Source: Monarcha castaneiventris obscurior (lineage: Eukaryota; Chordata; Aves; Passeriformes; Monarchidae). Taken from it: a DNA stretch of 64,000 nucleotides. The stretch lies in assembly GCA_026261815.1 (NCBI GenBank), contig JAMPIT010000230.1, forward strand, positions 40,756,501 to 40,820,500. The letters are read 5' to 3'. Below the pieces are notes generated by a model, which was not told the origin of the DNA, made no database searches, and was given only the letters and a program-made list of their open reading frames with translations. This document shows positions 11,157-24,855 of the stretch, in pieces; position 1 is the first letter of the stretch; the number at the start of each line of letters is the position of its first letter. The position numbers were made by a program, and so were the translations under genes.

Positions 11157-14100
11157 GTAAGTAGCATATTTATGTGTTACCAACGTGCAGGCAAAGAATA
11201 TGGATTTGAAAAACTGCAAAGCACAGCAAATAAAACCCCCAAATCCCATCAACAAAAAGAAATGGATGGTAAGTTGTTTACAGATTTGCCTACTCACCTC
11301 CAGAGAGGATGAAAGTTGACCCTCACTTCTGATTGTTTACTTGTAAGCTGCACAATCACTGACATCATTCCAGGATCCAGTTTGCCTTCACTGCTGTTGG
11401 TGTCATTCTGAATTTCACTTTCTTTATTAGCACAGCACATGCCCATAAATCACCTGCAGACATACACATTACCACCACATTTGCTCCCTCACCCACACTT
11501 CATTCTTGCCTGGAATGAAAAGTGAATGGGTTTGTTACCCATGGTGATATGATGTTTTAAACCAAACAAAATTGCTGCTGTTGGCTGGGATTTTCAAGTG
11601 AGACAGAGGAATTTACATGGGCAGTTCCCTTTGAAATTTACTGTATACTTGTTTTCAGCTTTGCTGAAACCCCAGCTTTATTTGTAAAGGTTGCAGTGTC
11701 TTAATTAAACAAAAATCTGTGCTTCCTTTCTAGAACATACTGGTTAATGTATCTTGAGCCCTTATCTTGAGTCAGTAATTTCTGGCCTTCCAAGATTTAT
11801 TGCATCCTAATTTAGGTGCTGATCTGATAACCATAGTGATGTGTATTATTTCTGAACTCAAATATTCTTTGCACTGTTGCAAGATTCAACTGCTCTCAGG
11901 TTGTAAACTCTTTAAAAAAGGGCAATTTTTCTCTTGTGTAGGTGGACAGTGCCAATAATGTGGTGGATGTTATTGGAATGCAAATAAGTTCAAACATTAG
12001 ATGCTAATAGTTGTTTGAATCCTCTAAAGAAAATGAGTACAATTCCAACTGCATTGATAGCAATCATTTGTTTAAAACAAATCACCATGTATTTCAGGAA
12101 AATACCAACCACATTTACTCCAGATAGAGGTTGTTTGGTTTTATGGTATTTCAAGATGCAACAGCTCCCAGGGTTTTACTTCATGGCTTAGCCTTTATTA
12201 TGCAACCAGTCCCAGGTCTCACAGCCTTCCACTTGTATTGCTTTCCATTTTCTTTTCATGGAAACTACTTATAAAAATAAATTAATGCATTGTGTTGTGC
12301 CAGCTACTTGCAAGGTGAGTTTTTTAGTCAAAATGCCCACTAAACTTAGAGACTTCACCTTGTGTTCTCATGGTTCCTGGATAAAACTTAAAATATTTGA
12401 ACTTCATGGTCATTGCTTTTAGGGCTCAGGTGTGATTAGATCACTTCTTTCAAATTCTGTTTTTCCAGTGCTGTTTCATGGTTTTCACAGTTTGTTATGA
12501 CTCATGTTATTGTCCTTTCTCCAACACATAGCGTGACTTTTTCATTTTCTGAATATGTAAAGGTGAGAACGGACTTAATTGCTTGAAAGGTGAAGTGTTA
12601 AGGAACAAGTGAGTGAGCACAGTACCCAGCATGTAAGTAGTCAAGGAGATCCCTGCAAATTCTGATCCATGGCCAGTCTGCACACCAGGCACAGTGGGGT
12701 TTTCAGTGGTGAGAAGGAAGCACATCTGGCTGTGAATCGATACATAAAGCCACAGTTTCTCTGCTCATCCCTCAGCACACTTCATATGATGTGTTTGTTG
12801 AATGTCATCCACACAGCAGTGCCATGTAAGCAAGGCTAATATAATTTAGACTTGTGCTATTCAGTTTTACTCAGGTAGATGTGGACTTTTGTGGGGGGTC
12901 TTCCAGATGGCAGCTTCTGATGAAAGAGATATGTGAAAGAGATATGAAAGGGGGATTTGTCTTACAGAAACTGAGTAGCTGAAGTTCCTATAAGGAAAGA
13001 GAAGAGCAGAGCAGGGGAAGTAATGTGGAGGGGCAGTGAAATCTGTTTGGTTGCCAAGTCACTCTAGAAAGAGGACTATGAAGGTGTGGGATTTGCACCA
13101 TTTTCAGATGTTAGGAGCAATGGATTCTGATGAGGGAGACTCCAGTCATGAACTGCTCATAAAGAAACTTTGTGCCCACATATTACAGATGACCTTACTG
13201 GAAGAAAGTGTCAGTAGCTCTGATAAAAGGGTAGATTCATCTAAAATAACACAGGGTCTAACAGCAAAAGTGCCTTTTAGCCATGTCCAGTTGATACATA
13301 AATAATTTGGGCTTGCAAACGACTGTAGCATGACAGTCACTTGACAAGATGTTATGTGTCACTGCTTGAGCTACTGCAGCGTACTGCACTAAATGCCTTC
13401 TTTGACTTGCTGTGTATCAGCAGCAATTTAGGAGGCTTCTACTGTATTCTTATGCAGGACTTGATGAGGATACTCATGTGAGAGGGAAGCTGTGCTAAAA
13501 ATCTTTATGGGAATGTAGAAGGAAACCACTGATATTCTTGGATATGGTAGGTAGGAGTGCTTGGTCTCCTCCTATTTTAAGTGAAAAGAAATGGCTTTTT
13601 CTTCACTACAACCCCTGACTATTTCCCCAGACTTTTTCTTTCCAATTACCATTGCACTCTCTGTTCCAACTGATCACATCCAGCATCAATGTGAATTGCT
13701 GTCCTCTCAGTAAAAGTCATGATAGATTCACCTACTCCAGTGACAACAATTTCTAGTTTGTTATATTTGGTATCAGAATTCATTATAAAGTTTATAACAG
13801 CAGAGATTTAACTTTACCTTTCAAGCAGAGTTCATTCTCTCCACAAAAATTTCCAATCCAGTGCTAAACATTTCGATACTGGCATCTGCAGTGTCGATAA
13901 CAAATCTCCATTTTTTGACCTAGCTCACACAAAGGTTATCATTATGCTGCTTCCCAGCCCTGTGTGCCAGCAGCGAGAAGTCAACCAAATACAGAAATTG
14001 GATCTGTGAGACGCTTATTCCTCATATTGGGCTTTGAAACTGAGGAATCATGTTAGATGCAGAAAATGGGAGGAGCCATTTCCTGGTGTTTTCTGTCCTG

Positions 14101-17100
14101 CCCACAATCTAATTCTCATGGTGCTTCCCATCCTTGATGGTGCTGGGTAACTTGGTGCATGCCAGGTGTGAGAAGCGTTATTGTCACGTGCTATCCAGAG
14201 CCAAGTTACCTTCATGAAGACAAACGAATGACTGTTCCACTGATGTTCCCCCACAGAGACTTTCCAACTCTGCATCTCAGAAGAGAACCATGCTGTTCTT
14301 CAGAAGCACCTCCTCAAGCCAAAACATTTTTCCCATCAGATTAAATTGCAGTAGCAGCTATTAATTTTTTTCCCTCGAGGTCCATACAAAAAGCTTAGTA
14401 CAGATCATTTGGTGCTCCTTTGTGGAGATATCCATGAATATCTACAATCAGTCATTTTAATAGCCATGAACTTTAATATGCACTTTAGAATTCAATAAAA
14501 TGTATGGCAGTAAAAGGAAAAGGCTTTTATGCCCCAAATTTTAAGTAAATTAAAATCCTTTAGCCCAGCAGTAAGCACCTCTTAGTCAGTCCCCAAAGTC
14601 TTACGCACAGCAGCACACCATGATCAAGCAAAAGACTTCATCATCCCCTGCTGAGTGTAAGTAAAGCAGTCTTTCAGAAGTCATGAAGAAAAGGCATTGG
14701 GTGATATTTTTATTCTGCTCCTGTGAATGCCCATAACATTATTGGTTTAGACTCAGGAGCAGTATGTATATATGCTTCTTGTGCTTGTGATGCTGCCATC
14801 AAATGCATCATTTATCTTAAAATTTCAGAAAGAAAGGTTGTTTTGAGGTCATTCAGTAGGCACTGGATGTTCTTTGAGATAAGTAGTCCTAAAATGTCTA
14901 AAGTGTAGAAGACTTTTTTGGTATGTTTATTTGTGCAATTTAAAAAAAATTATTACAGTAAAGAAATTGTTTATTTGATGTAATATTTCAATATATGTAG
15001 AGTAGATCTTTCTGGGCCAACTGAAACTGGTTTTGTTATTGACATCATTGAGGGTGTCCTTAGTGAAGACAAAAGCAACAAATACAGAAAAGCTAATTGG
15101 TTTTTAAGACTTTGATAAAAAAACTTCTCAGTGACTTTTGATTGCCATTGACTGTCACATTGAAGGTTTCATGATGTAAACATGCTTGAGGAATAAGATA
15201 TCTTCTCACAGACCAAAGACGTATTTGGGAAGGAAGTTTATTGACACTGTCTGAGCTACCACGTTTTTTGCAGATGAGTAGAGTACTCTTGAAGGTATTG
15301 ATCCTTAAATGTTTTTGAGCATTGAATTTCCTCTTACACGTACCACAGTGTTCTGTCCCACACTCCGTTTTCAGGTAATAATTTCTGTCTGGTGATACAA
15401 AGACACCTTACAGCATGACTGTAGTTTTCTGCATCTCATGGGCTAAGCCAAAATTTTGTTTACACATTCATCCTCCTTGTCACAGTTTCTTACACTTCTT
15501 TTTTAAAGGCCGGTTTCAAATGAGCCCAATGAGTTCATTATGGAAACACGTTAAACATCTTAGTCCATGAGTTTCTCTTTCTTTTACTGAAAATCTATTT
15601 TAAGATAATTGCACTATTAACTTCCAGACCCAAATCTGAAGAAAATATTTTGGGTTTGCTGTTTGCTGTTTGCTTTACAAGCAAGTGAAAGTACAGTAAA
15701 CTCAGCAGGAACACTGGAAGATTGAACCCTTCCTGTGTGTGACCAAGCTGGGATTTTGGTTCTCAGCTTCTGTCAGGGAGACGTGAGTGAATGTTCCTGG
15801 CTCAGGAGTGATTGCTGTCCCAAAGCAATGCCTGAGAGAGGGACAGGTAAATCCTGGGCTTCTCCTGCCTAAGAAGAAATGAAGGTGAGTGAGACAGTGG
15901 CTACTGCTCAGAAGTGTAGAAGTCCTCTGCAGCAGAAGCAGCAGTACCCCTCAAGGCTGAAGTTGGACCCGATGGTCTAATTCCTCAGGCATTTTCCATG
16001 GGTCTGCATTTGGCTTCTTCCCACTGTCCATACTCTTCCCCTTTCCATGACAAAAATGGGCTTTTCTTTTATGCTGCTCCTCTCCCTCCTGCATCTGAGG
16101 ATGGGAAGAGCACATCACCTGCCGACACTATAATGTCAGCAGTTCTTAGCATCTTTACATTTGTTATGGTGCATTTTGAAATGAACAATGACAACAAATT
16201 TGGCAGTTAGAGTGAATGGGTATTGGGGCACAATTAAAGTTTGATGCCTTTTCTTGAGATGCTCGTTTTTGCCCATTTTGCACATTACTTGAACCTCATG
16301 TCCTACCCTTAAAACAATGTATAACATTTTGTGAGTTTACTTAGATAAAGAAAACTTAGATTTTTTCACCTTCTCTGCTGAGCTGTATGTCATAGATCCA
16401 TGAGTCATTCTGTTATTCTGAATTTTTAAGGACTTTAAGTGGACAGTAATGTTATAGTTGCTTTAGCACTGGAGAGAGTTTTTATTCACTTTGAAAATTA
16501 CATTTCAGTAGCAAAACACCTAAAATTTTAAGTATAGACTCACTCATTTTAAAATAAGTGCCCCCAAACATTCAAAACATTCAGAGAGTTAGACTTACAC
16601 TTCTTTTTGTTTTGCACAAAACATGTGCATGGGTTCCCTAGTTTCTCCTGCTGTGCATACATAATACATAGATCGAGCTGTTCAGATTTCCAGCACCTTG
16701 ATTTTGTCAATAGTTTGCAAATGTGAAAATGCCTTCATGCAGCATTAATTATATAGTCTGTTTTCAATACAGAACCACTAGAAGAATTTTGACAGTGTTT
16801 GCTAGAAGCAGCATTGCAACCTTGGGAAGTTTACTTGAGGGAAATATAGGTAGGGAATTTTCCAAGAGATTTGACAGAGGAATGACCAGGGCTCTGTTTT
16901 GGAAGATACTAAATGTTTTCTTTCTAGGAAAAAAATAAAATTACTAGACTTCTATCTACCTCTTTAAATGCCTAAACAGCTCTGTGAAGCTTGTCTTATT
17001 TTGATGCAGACCCAGAAGAAACTGAATGCATAAATCTTTCTAGGCCTTTCTGAAAATCCCAGATCTACTGTCCATAGTTGGCAATTGCTTTTCTTTCTTT

Positions 17101-20100
17101 CTCTATAGTATGTTGTCATCGTGGAATTGTATGGCTCTGCCAAAACATGAATTTTCCTTAGTCCTGTTTTGTGCTAGGAACTTTTTAAAGGGCTACAGAT
17201 GTGAAAGTTGACCTGAAAGTAGTTGTGGACTTAATCCATCTAGCTTCAGGCCCCCTTGGGTGGATTTAGATGTGAACTAAGCCTGAATGGTTGATGTTCA
17301 AAAAACTTTTTGCATAAAACTTTATGCAAACATATTTGGGAGGCTTTTTTTGTGTGTATATTAGTGTCTATTTTTATGTATATGCATATACATGCTTATA
17401 TATTTGCCATAATTGGGCATCTCACATTCCACAGCAGTTGGGGTTTTTTTAGCTTTTAAGATGTCTTTTTGACTGGATTGTGTAAGAGTATTTTTACTTT
17501 TACTGTAACCTTGTATGAGTGTTTGTCATAGCTTAGAGCTTGAATGCTGCTTCACCTCCCTCTGTGGCTGTACGGTGCACAAGCCAAGCTGGAAATTTTG
17601 TGAGTAAATTACTGTGGTGCTTGTGATATTTCTATCAAGAATTTTCCATCTCCATGCCAGCTGATTACATTAATCTCTCCATTGAAGGACCTGATATGTT
17701 GATAATCTTTTAATGAGACTGGTTTATTGCTAACTCAGGAATGCATTGTTTTATATCCAGTAGTAACACTTAATGGCTAAAGACAATGCTTGGATTGAGA
17801 AAACATACATAGTAATATTTAGTATTCTAGTTGTTTCATTGAAATGCATAAGTACCTTTTCCTTTCTCTGACAGGCAACTTGTTAGTTTTATAACTGTCA
17901 TTTTGGTATGAAATCCTAAATTGGGAGAGACTCCCTCCCAATATCAAGCCATATAAAAGGAAATCAGCATTACCTCAGTATTACCACACATCTGAACAAA
18001 GGAGAATGCAGTTATATTCCTAAATTCTTACAAGATCTGCATGTAATTGTTGACATTTCAGAGATAACTACTGTATCCTTGCATGCCCACATTCAAGAAG
18101 TAGCTGTATATTGTGCTGCTTGTCAGACACATCTGTCTAAAACAAATGCATTGATAAAAAAAGCAAACAGCATCAGGTATGTGGAAAATGTGCCATGAAT
18201 TTCTGCTTGATCTTGATCAGTGATGCTGAAGGAATTAAACTGTTGACATTTCAAAGATTCTTTGTATGCCATGACACTGTTAAAAATCAGGATGTTGTTT
18301 AAAATAATTATAGCCAGACTAGGAAATCTCAGACTGTGTATAAAGCTACTGCAACTGAAGTGTGTTTCAGGTAATTCTTCATGGGCACAGTAAAACAGTG
18401 AAATTTTCACCCACCCTACCTCATGAAGAATAGCTCTATAGAAGCAAATATTTTTCCTCTCTTATTTTTAGTATTGGTAGTAAATTTCTTAATATAGGAA
18501 GTTGTTACAATTGCAATATTCAGGTTTGATTTAAATGACTGTGTTTTGTTGTAATTTGTTTCCTTCTGTGGGAAAAACTAAAAAACTCACATTTTATCTT
18601 ATGATAAAGCATCTTCTAAATTGATAGTAGCTAGAATTCAAGTAGCAGCTTTAAATTCTAATTAATGTTTCTTCCAAGAGCAGATGTCAGCTTCAATTCC
18701 CATTTTATAAATTCATTTATCTCTGAAAATAAGGTGCATGGAGAATACTATTGTTTATATTTCTTCACCTGTGTGTCTACAACTTTTAATAATAAGATCC
18801 TTCTTAGCTCATGGGAAAACATGTCCTAAATATGGTTTAGATTTTGCAGGTCTTTGAAGTAGGACATCAGAGAGTTTTGTTTGCAATTAAATTAAGGTGC
18901 TTTAATTCAGGAATTATGAAGTAATTAAGGATGAATTATGAAAACTATCATTGTGTCTTCAAGTGAATAAATTTTCATTCAGCAGTAACATGAGGAAAGT
19001 CAAAGTCCATTGAGGCTTGAAGGTGAAGGTGGGGGCTAATATTAGCAATTCATATTTCTTTTCTTACTAGCTTTTATATAATAATACTTTCCATTACCTT
19101 TTTTTTTTTTCAATAAGCCCTTTTCTTAGACTTAGCCATTTTTTTTCACATTTCCAAGATTGAACAGCTGTCAGAAATAGAAAGGCCCTACCTTTAGAAA
19201 TAAGTTCCTAAAACCTGAATCATGGAACTTATTATACCCTTCTCCTAGCAGATCTCAAAGGGTCTTTAAACAGCAACAGAGAAGTTTTACTGCAAATGAA
19301 GATTTGAACCCAGAGCCGTTTCTTTCAAGTGTCAAAGTTTTAATCATTTGTAGTCAGTAAGGCCAGCAAATTGAATGACAGAAAGATAACTTGAGAGGAC
19401 AGAGATCTTTTGTGTTCTGACTGAGATAAACCTGTTTGTTTACTGAACCATGAGATGCTGTAGCAGATATCCTAAGATTTTCTGGTACAGTTAGAAAACA
19501 ATATTTTGTATGAGACTAAGGATATGTAATTTCCTGATTCTTTTGCAGAGTCATCTCAGGAGATAAATGTAACAATCTTTTTCACTGAGATTCATGTCAC
19601 TACTGGTTAGCTGCAAGGTGGCATGATGGTACTGTTTTAAAGAGAAATATAGGGTAAATAAATTAATGCTTGGAAGTAGCCTTAATTCAGGGACAAATCT
19701 TTGTTGGTTGTGTTGATGAGAATCCTAAGTAATACTGCTGGACTCCATGGGGATACCCTTAAGTTAGGAAGAACAGAACTTAGAGGCATCTACTGAAATG
19801 ATTCTTTCAAAGATCCCTGCAGTTGCTTTTATGCCCCGTGAGCCCAAATCAACACAGATTTGCTCTCTACTTTACAGTGTGCTCATTGGTGGTGGATGCA
19901 GGTGGCCTGGCTGCATTCAAAAAGATAAATAATGCCCACTGGAGTGGGTATTCCATGTCTAGAAAGTTTCTTTATTAAGATTTACGTTGATGTAGGCATG
20001 AGTAATTAGTGTTTTGAAATAACTGAATTTTCTGTGTTCATCTTAGGAGCAGTGTATTTGTTGCCTGTTATGGCAGTGGTGAGATATTATTGCTGGTGCC

Positions 20101-23100
20101 TGATCCCAAGAACTTCCATGGTGTTACTACTCTGGTGTTTTCAGTAGTGGCTTGTGCACAGCCTCTCCTTACACAGACCACACGCAGCTCCCTGAAGGCA
20201 CCAGTGAGACCAGGGTGGCTTTAAGTTATAATTGCCATCATGCTGAATGACATTGGAAAGTGAGAAGCTGAAAAACCCCTTCGCTGCTGATTTGTGTCAT
20301 AGTTACCCTTCAAGGCAGCTCGTGACAAGTTGTTGAGAGGTATTAACCTGGCTGCCAATGCCCATGCAGGAGCACAAACCTCGGCATTAATCTTGTTTTG
20401 TGGCCTTTGTCAGTGTGGCTTAAAGGTGGGTTGATTGTAATTGATCTCTGAGCCAGAAAGGAGATATTAATATGTAGCTGGTAGCAGAATAGTCAAAATA
20501 AAGACCCATGGGATAATAGAGAATTCTTTGTTCACCTAGGGAAAAATTTACAACTTCCTCAGCCAGTTGAGAACACAACATTATAATATTGTCAAATTTT
20601 AGCAATTTTGCCCTGTTGTGTAGGAAATCAACTGCGAATCACCAGATAGCCTGATAAATTCATTTAGGTCCAGATCTACTAAATGACTTGGAATGGTTTT
20701 AGACACCCTGCGTCTAAAAATTGCAGTTCTCAATGCTCCTATTTAGCTCCCCTCTAACTCCAGCAGTGCCTATGATTTTGCTGATATTCTTTACTGTGTC
20801 TCACATTCTCAGAAGCGCCTTATCCTTGATAGAACCAAGGCTCTATTTTACATCCACGCTCCATCCTTATCTACAATCAAATATCAATATGGCCTTTGGG
20901 TCTTGTTGCAGTTAATTTTCTCAGGCATGTGTTGTGTGCTGCACAGCTGGCAACAAGAGGCAGTTTTTTTCAGGCCACAGCTTCCATGGGTGACGGTGTC
21001 CCCAGCCTGGCAGTATCTGCTGTGCAGCCATCAGGCTGGTGGTCAGAGCATGCCTCCAGCCCTGTGCCTCCAGCCTGGAGCTGCTCTCTGCAGCCAGGAG
21101 TGAGGGAAGTTGAGCTCAATGAATCCCTCCGTCTATCTAAGACTCTGTGATGAATAAACAAAAGAACAATCTGAGCTGTGACATTGAAGCACATTACTGT
21201 GTATCATCCAAAGCCAGACCCTTGATGGGTAGAGCCCAATGTAACTCCTTTGATTTCAGCACACTGAAAAACAATTTAGGGCAGTGTGGGATGGAGGTGT
21301 GGCCCACAATTTCTGTCACAGTAATAAAATCCCAGATGTCAGGAGTCCCCTTGGCTCCTGTCATCTTGGCTGAGAAAGTGATGGTGACTCACAGTGAGTT
21401 TGTAGATGAGTAAGCTATAGGATAGCACAAAGAGAGTTAATGCCAGTAAATTAGAAAATATGGGTGACCACATGTGACTTTAAATGGAGTTCTGCACTTG
21501 TTCTCACAGCACATTTCGTGGTAAGGCTTTTATTCTTTTCAAAACATTAGTGCAGGTGTCCCCTATTTCATGTGAAATAGCAATCTGTAATTGTGCCTCT
21601 ATAGGATTTTACATGGATGGACAAATATCCCCTAGCACAGGATCAGGGCCATAATGGACAAACCTCATTTTCCAGGAAGTGCCTTCCCCCTTCCCTCCAT
21701 CAGGATGATCAATTCAGTGATGCCTCTTTGACATTTACTCTCTGAGATCCCACACTTCTGCCTCTGTGATGTGCTAACAGAGTCATATTAATGCAGCTCT
21801 CAAGTCCAAACAGAGCCTGATGTCTTCTTTTGTAAAAGCAGGTTATAATTTTTGTTACCTACCCCATAATTTTCAACCTATGAACATTTCCCCTTTAATT
21901 CTATTGTATCAGCTATTACACAGATTAGCTGATCTGCATGCTCTGCCAAGCAGAACAGAGAAGATTCAAGTCTGCAGGTCACATTTATTAGCAGAAACAA
22001 TACTCCCAAGGTATATGTTTGCCTAATTTTTCATCTTTAAATAGACAGGACTGCCAAAAAATTAAACATACTTGTCTAAGAGGGAGACAGGAGTCATTAA
22101 AGGCACTGATGAAGTAGCAGTGATTTCAGGATAGCTTCTCATGTATTGATTTTTAACTGTTGGAGAGAAACGGTGATATTTTTGATGATTTTTTTTAAGA
22201 AATGTGCATTATTTGTCAATTATTTGTCATTATTTTAGTTTTCAGTGGTAATTCAATCCCTAGGCTTCCAGTGTCTGAGAATTAATTATTTCCAACAGTT
22301 TTTATTTTCTCCTAAACTACATTCTTGGTAGAATAGAAAAAGGCAGTTTCTCGTTATAGGAAGCAGGACTGAGTCAGGCCTGGACCTGTAGAGATTCCAG
22401 CTTGGCCCTGTGACTTCTGATCCTGGGTCTTGGCTTTCTCTGCCCCAGGTTCCTCATCTGCCTCTGTGTCAGGAGCCAGCAGGAGGGGTGACCTGGAGCC
22501 TAAGGGGGATCACACCTGGGCATGACCGAGGTGCTAGAAAAGCAAAGAGCAAGTAGGATGGGAGAAGTTTGAGAAGCAATAAAGTAAAATTCTTTGCAAC
22601 GTTTTCCTAAGAATTGAGGAATTGACATAGTATGGAACTCTCACTGGCTGACATTTCACTATGATGATATTGTTCCTCAGCAATAACAGGATGACCACTG
22701 ATGGAAAGCAGCTACACTGTTAGGTTGATTATGCTATTGGGTGAGAACAGTTGATCTTGCCCTGGTGTTAGACGTAGCAAAATCAGTACAAAACAAGGAA
22801 AAACTACAACTGCAGTTTGTGATATTGTTGTTGGGAGGCAGGTTTAACCTTTTAAACTCCTATGGGAAGTGTGCCTGCTCCCTCTTTACCCACGTCCACA
22901 CTTAGTGAAGTTCTAAGCCTTAATGAGAGACACCTCTGATCCCCTTCTCTGTCCCTGTACAGCTCATCCATGGTACAGCCACAAGCTGAGGGTGTCCCAG
23001 CTCCTGCTGCCTCAGGCACTGGCTGGGGAGCCTACTGCAGGCACCATATGACATGGTTCCCTTCCAAAAACCTCCTTTTTGTCTAAAAGACAACCAACTC

Positions 23101-23923
23101 TCAACTGCTCTAACATGTAAAGGTTTAGTGAAAGAAAACAAATCCTGTCTCAGAAGCATGAAGAGCAGACAGCCTCTGATATGCTGAAGGAAAATTACCC
23201 TGGTTTTCCTCAAAATATGAAGCCACCACTGAGTGAAAAATTGTATGTTACCTGTGATAAATGAATTTAAAGATGTTTTTCCTTTAGGAGGAAGAAATGC
23301 TGTTCACTGTCTTGCCATTTTCAAATGGATCTTTTTTATAAATCAACATTAAGATGCTGTGAGTGTGTATTTTGCCACTGAGTTACAGATCTGTGTTCTG
23401 ATAAAAAGAGAGCACTGTAGAAAAGAAAAAAAGTGTCAAGTTAGCTCATGCTGAGCTTGTACAATGGTTTTCTTGTATTTGATAGAAGCTAAAATAAACC
23501 AATGAATAACAAAGTGTGCCCACATAAAATGCCACCGGTGTGGCTGACTGGGGTTGCTCCTTTTGGTTTTGATGAGATCCAGAGGCAGTAACACGTGTGT
23601 CTACCAGACTTGCTGTACATAAAAGAGTCTGTCAGACTCAGCGTGGAGAGGATTCTTGGAATGCAACAATGATGATGGCCATGCTTCCCATGACTTTACT
23701 ATGGCCAGGTTTTTACTCTTGGGTCTTTGTATGGCAAACAATCACGGAGAAATTCTTCGGGAAACTTTAGTTCCTTTCACTTTGTCAGACAAACAAGGTG
23801 CATCATGATATCATTTTAATCAAAGCTACAACATTTAGAAGAGATCTGTACTAGTTAATGCTTGTGTTACTATATAACATGAATTAAGTTTTACTTGACC
23901 TTTTCTATAATATTTATCCCCAG
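11157..23923 (+). other. NEK11 intron, 12.8 kb
   Basis: It starts gtaagt and ends atttatccccag. It is mostly AT-rich unique sequence with poly-T and poly-A tracts (for example near 19,100). A GC-richer patch lies at 20,890-21,120 and another at 22,370-22,510. I see no exon, LINE 3' end or LTR that I can defend. Confidence 0.7.
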
Positions 23924-24128
23924 ATCTGCCATTGGGAAGCTGGGAGAGGAGGCATTCGAGGCCGTGTACAGCTGTCTCAAGCAAGCGAGGCAGCAGAATG
24001 CCAGTGAGGAGGAGATCAGGAGGTGTCTGGAGAAACTGGTGCACAGAGCAAATGATTGCTTCGAAGTGGATCAGCTGCTGTACTTCGAGGAACAACTCCA
24101 GGCTTCAGAGCCACGACTTCAGCTGTAA
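23924..24128 (+). CDS. NEK11: NEK11 terminal coding exon with stop codon
   Basis: The acceptor is atttatccccag|ATCTGCC. The exon enters in phase 2, completing the Glu codon, and encodes 67 further residues ending at TAA (24126-24128). It reads SAIGKLGEEAFEAVYSCLKQ, a helical Gln/Ala/Glu-rich middle with QNASEEEIRRCLEKLV, then NDCFEVDQLLYFEEQL and a short tail ending in PRLQL. The (A/S)xxKLGxExFExVYxxLKxAR and CFEVDQLLYFEEQL blocks are, as I recall them, the most conserved part of the NEK11 C-terminus, which makes this the best-supported exon. The residues after EEQL appear divergent, as expected for a free tail. The preceding intron is 12.8 kb, the longest in the window. The overlapping frame at 23932-24294 is a shadow. 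Confidence 0.95.
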
Positions 24129-24850
24129 CAGCGTGTCAGCAGCAGCTGGAAATGGCACAGAGGGGGAAGGGGCCTCCTTCAGGCCAGCAGGCAAGTACGG
24201 GTGGTGTTTGGGGGACACTGCTGAAGGTGATGTAGTACCTAAGCAGGTGGGTAAGTGCCATTTGAGAGTCCACACTGCAGTGAGAAGTGGGTAAATGTGG
24301 CACGGATTACAGGGGCAGGAAGAAGAACAGATGTTTGTGACAGTGGAGGGGAGGATTCACAGTTACCGGAGTCCCCTTTTTCTACCACTTAAAGCCTAAG
24401 GAAAGGTGTTCTGGGCCGTGTCTGGATGCCAGTTCACACTCAGAGCATCACTGGCAAAGCTGCCTCTGATGGAATGATGCAGGAGTAGACTCCAGCTGCT
24501 GCTGATTTCTGTGCTAACTGGTCTTCATGATATTTAACCCCAAAATTTTTGTAATTTGGCAGATTTACCCTTAAACATATATGTATATGTATGGCTACTC
24601 ATCCCCTAATTGCCTTATTATTGATAGTTCAAAAGGGCTGCATTTAATCTGTTTAACTTTCAAAGGAACTGTGGAAATACATACATTTGTGCATATTTAT
24701 GTACATATATGCATGCTCACATACACAGAGATAGGTGTGTATATTCATAATGGCAGAAGCATGTCTGGTCACACACTGTACCTGTAGAAAGAGTTTTGGA
24801 TTAAATTCATTCTTCACAAATGGAAAAATAAACTGATTTTTTTCCCCTGC
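24129..24850 (+). other. NEK11: Probable NEK11 3' untranslated region
   Basis: About 720 bp between the NEK11 stop and the first downstream polyadenylation signals. The first 200 bp are GC-rich; the rest becomes AT-rich, with TATATG/ACATAC runs around 24,570-24,740. No AATAAA or ATTAAA occurs before 24800. An internal gtaagt-like site near 24251 (GGTGGGTAAGTG) could act as a donor, but I see no clear downstream partner. The right edge is inferred from the signals. Confidence 0.55.
24800..24832 (+). promoter_or_regulatory. Tandem polyadenylation signals for NEK11
   Basis: An ATTAAA variant at 24800-24805 is followed by a canonical AATAAA at 24827-24832. A T-rich then GT-containing stretch (tttttttcccc, then tgttc, tttttt, agtgttt) follows within about 60 bp and would serve as a downstream element. 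Cleavage is expected near 24,845-24,855. Confidence 0.5.
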
Positions 24851-24855
24851 CTTGC

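Noticed and set aside
11034..11312. 92-codon + frame and 127-codon minus frame over the third NEK11 exon
   Set aside because: Shadows: the true reading frame is fixed by the phases of the neighbouring exons and the NEK11 motif.
15955..15995. Possible CR1 end (GAAGTTGGACCCGATGGTCTA)
   Set aside because: Resembles the GGTTGGAC..GATGATCT landmark, but no other CR1 landmark flanks it in order. Too short to call.
23932..24294. 120-codon + frame overlapping the last NEK11 exon
   Set aside because: Frame shadow of the real NEK11 exon, with no match to the exon phases.
24160..24300. Possible extra NEK11 exon or alternative donor (GCAAGTACG near 24,191 and GTAAGTG near 24,251)
   Set aside because: Both lie after the stop codon and no convincing acceptor with NEK11-like sequence follows. 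They are best left as 3' UTR sequence.
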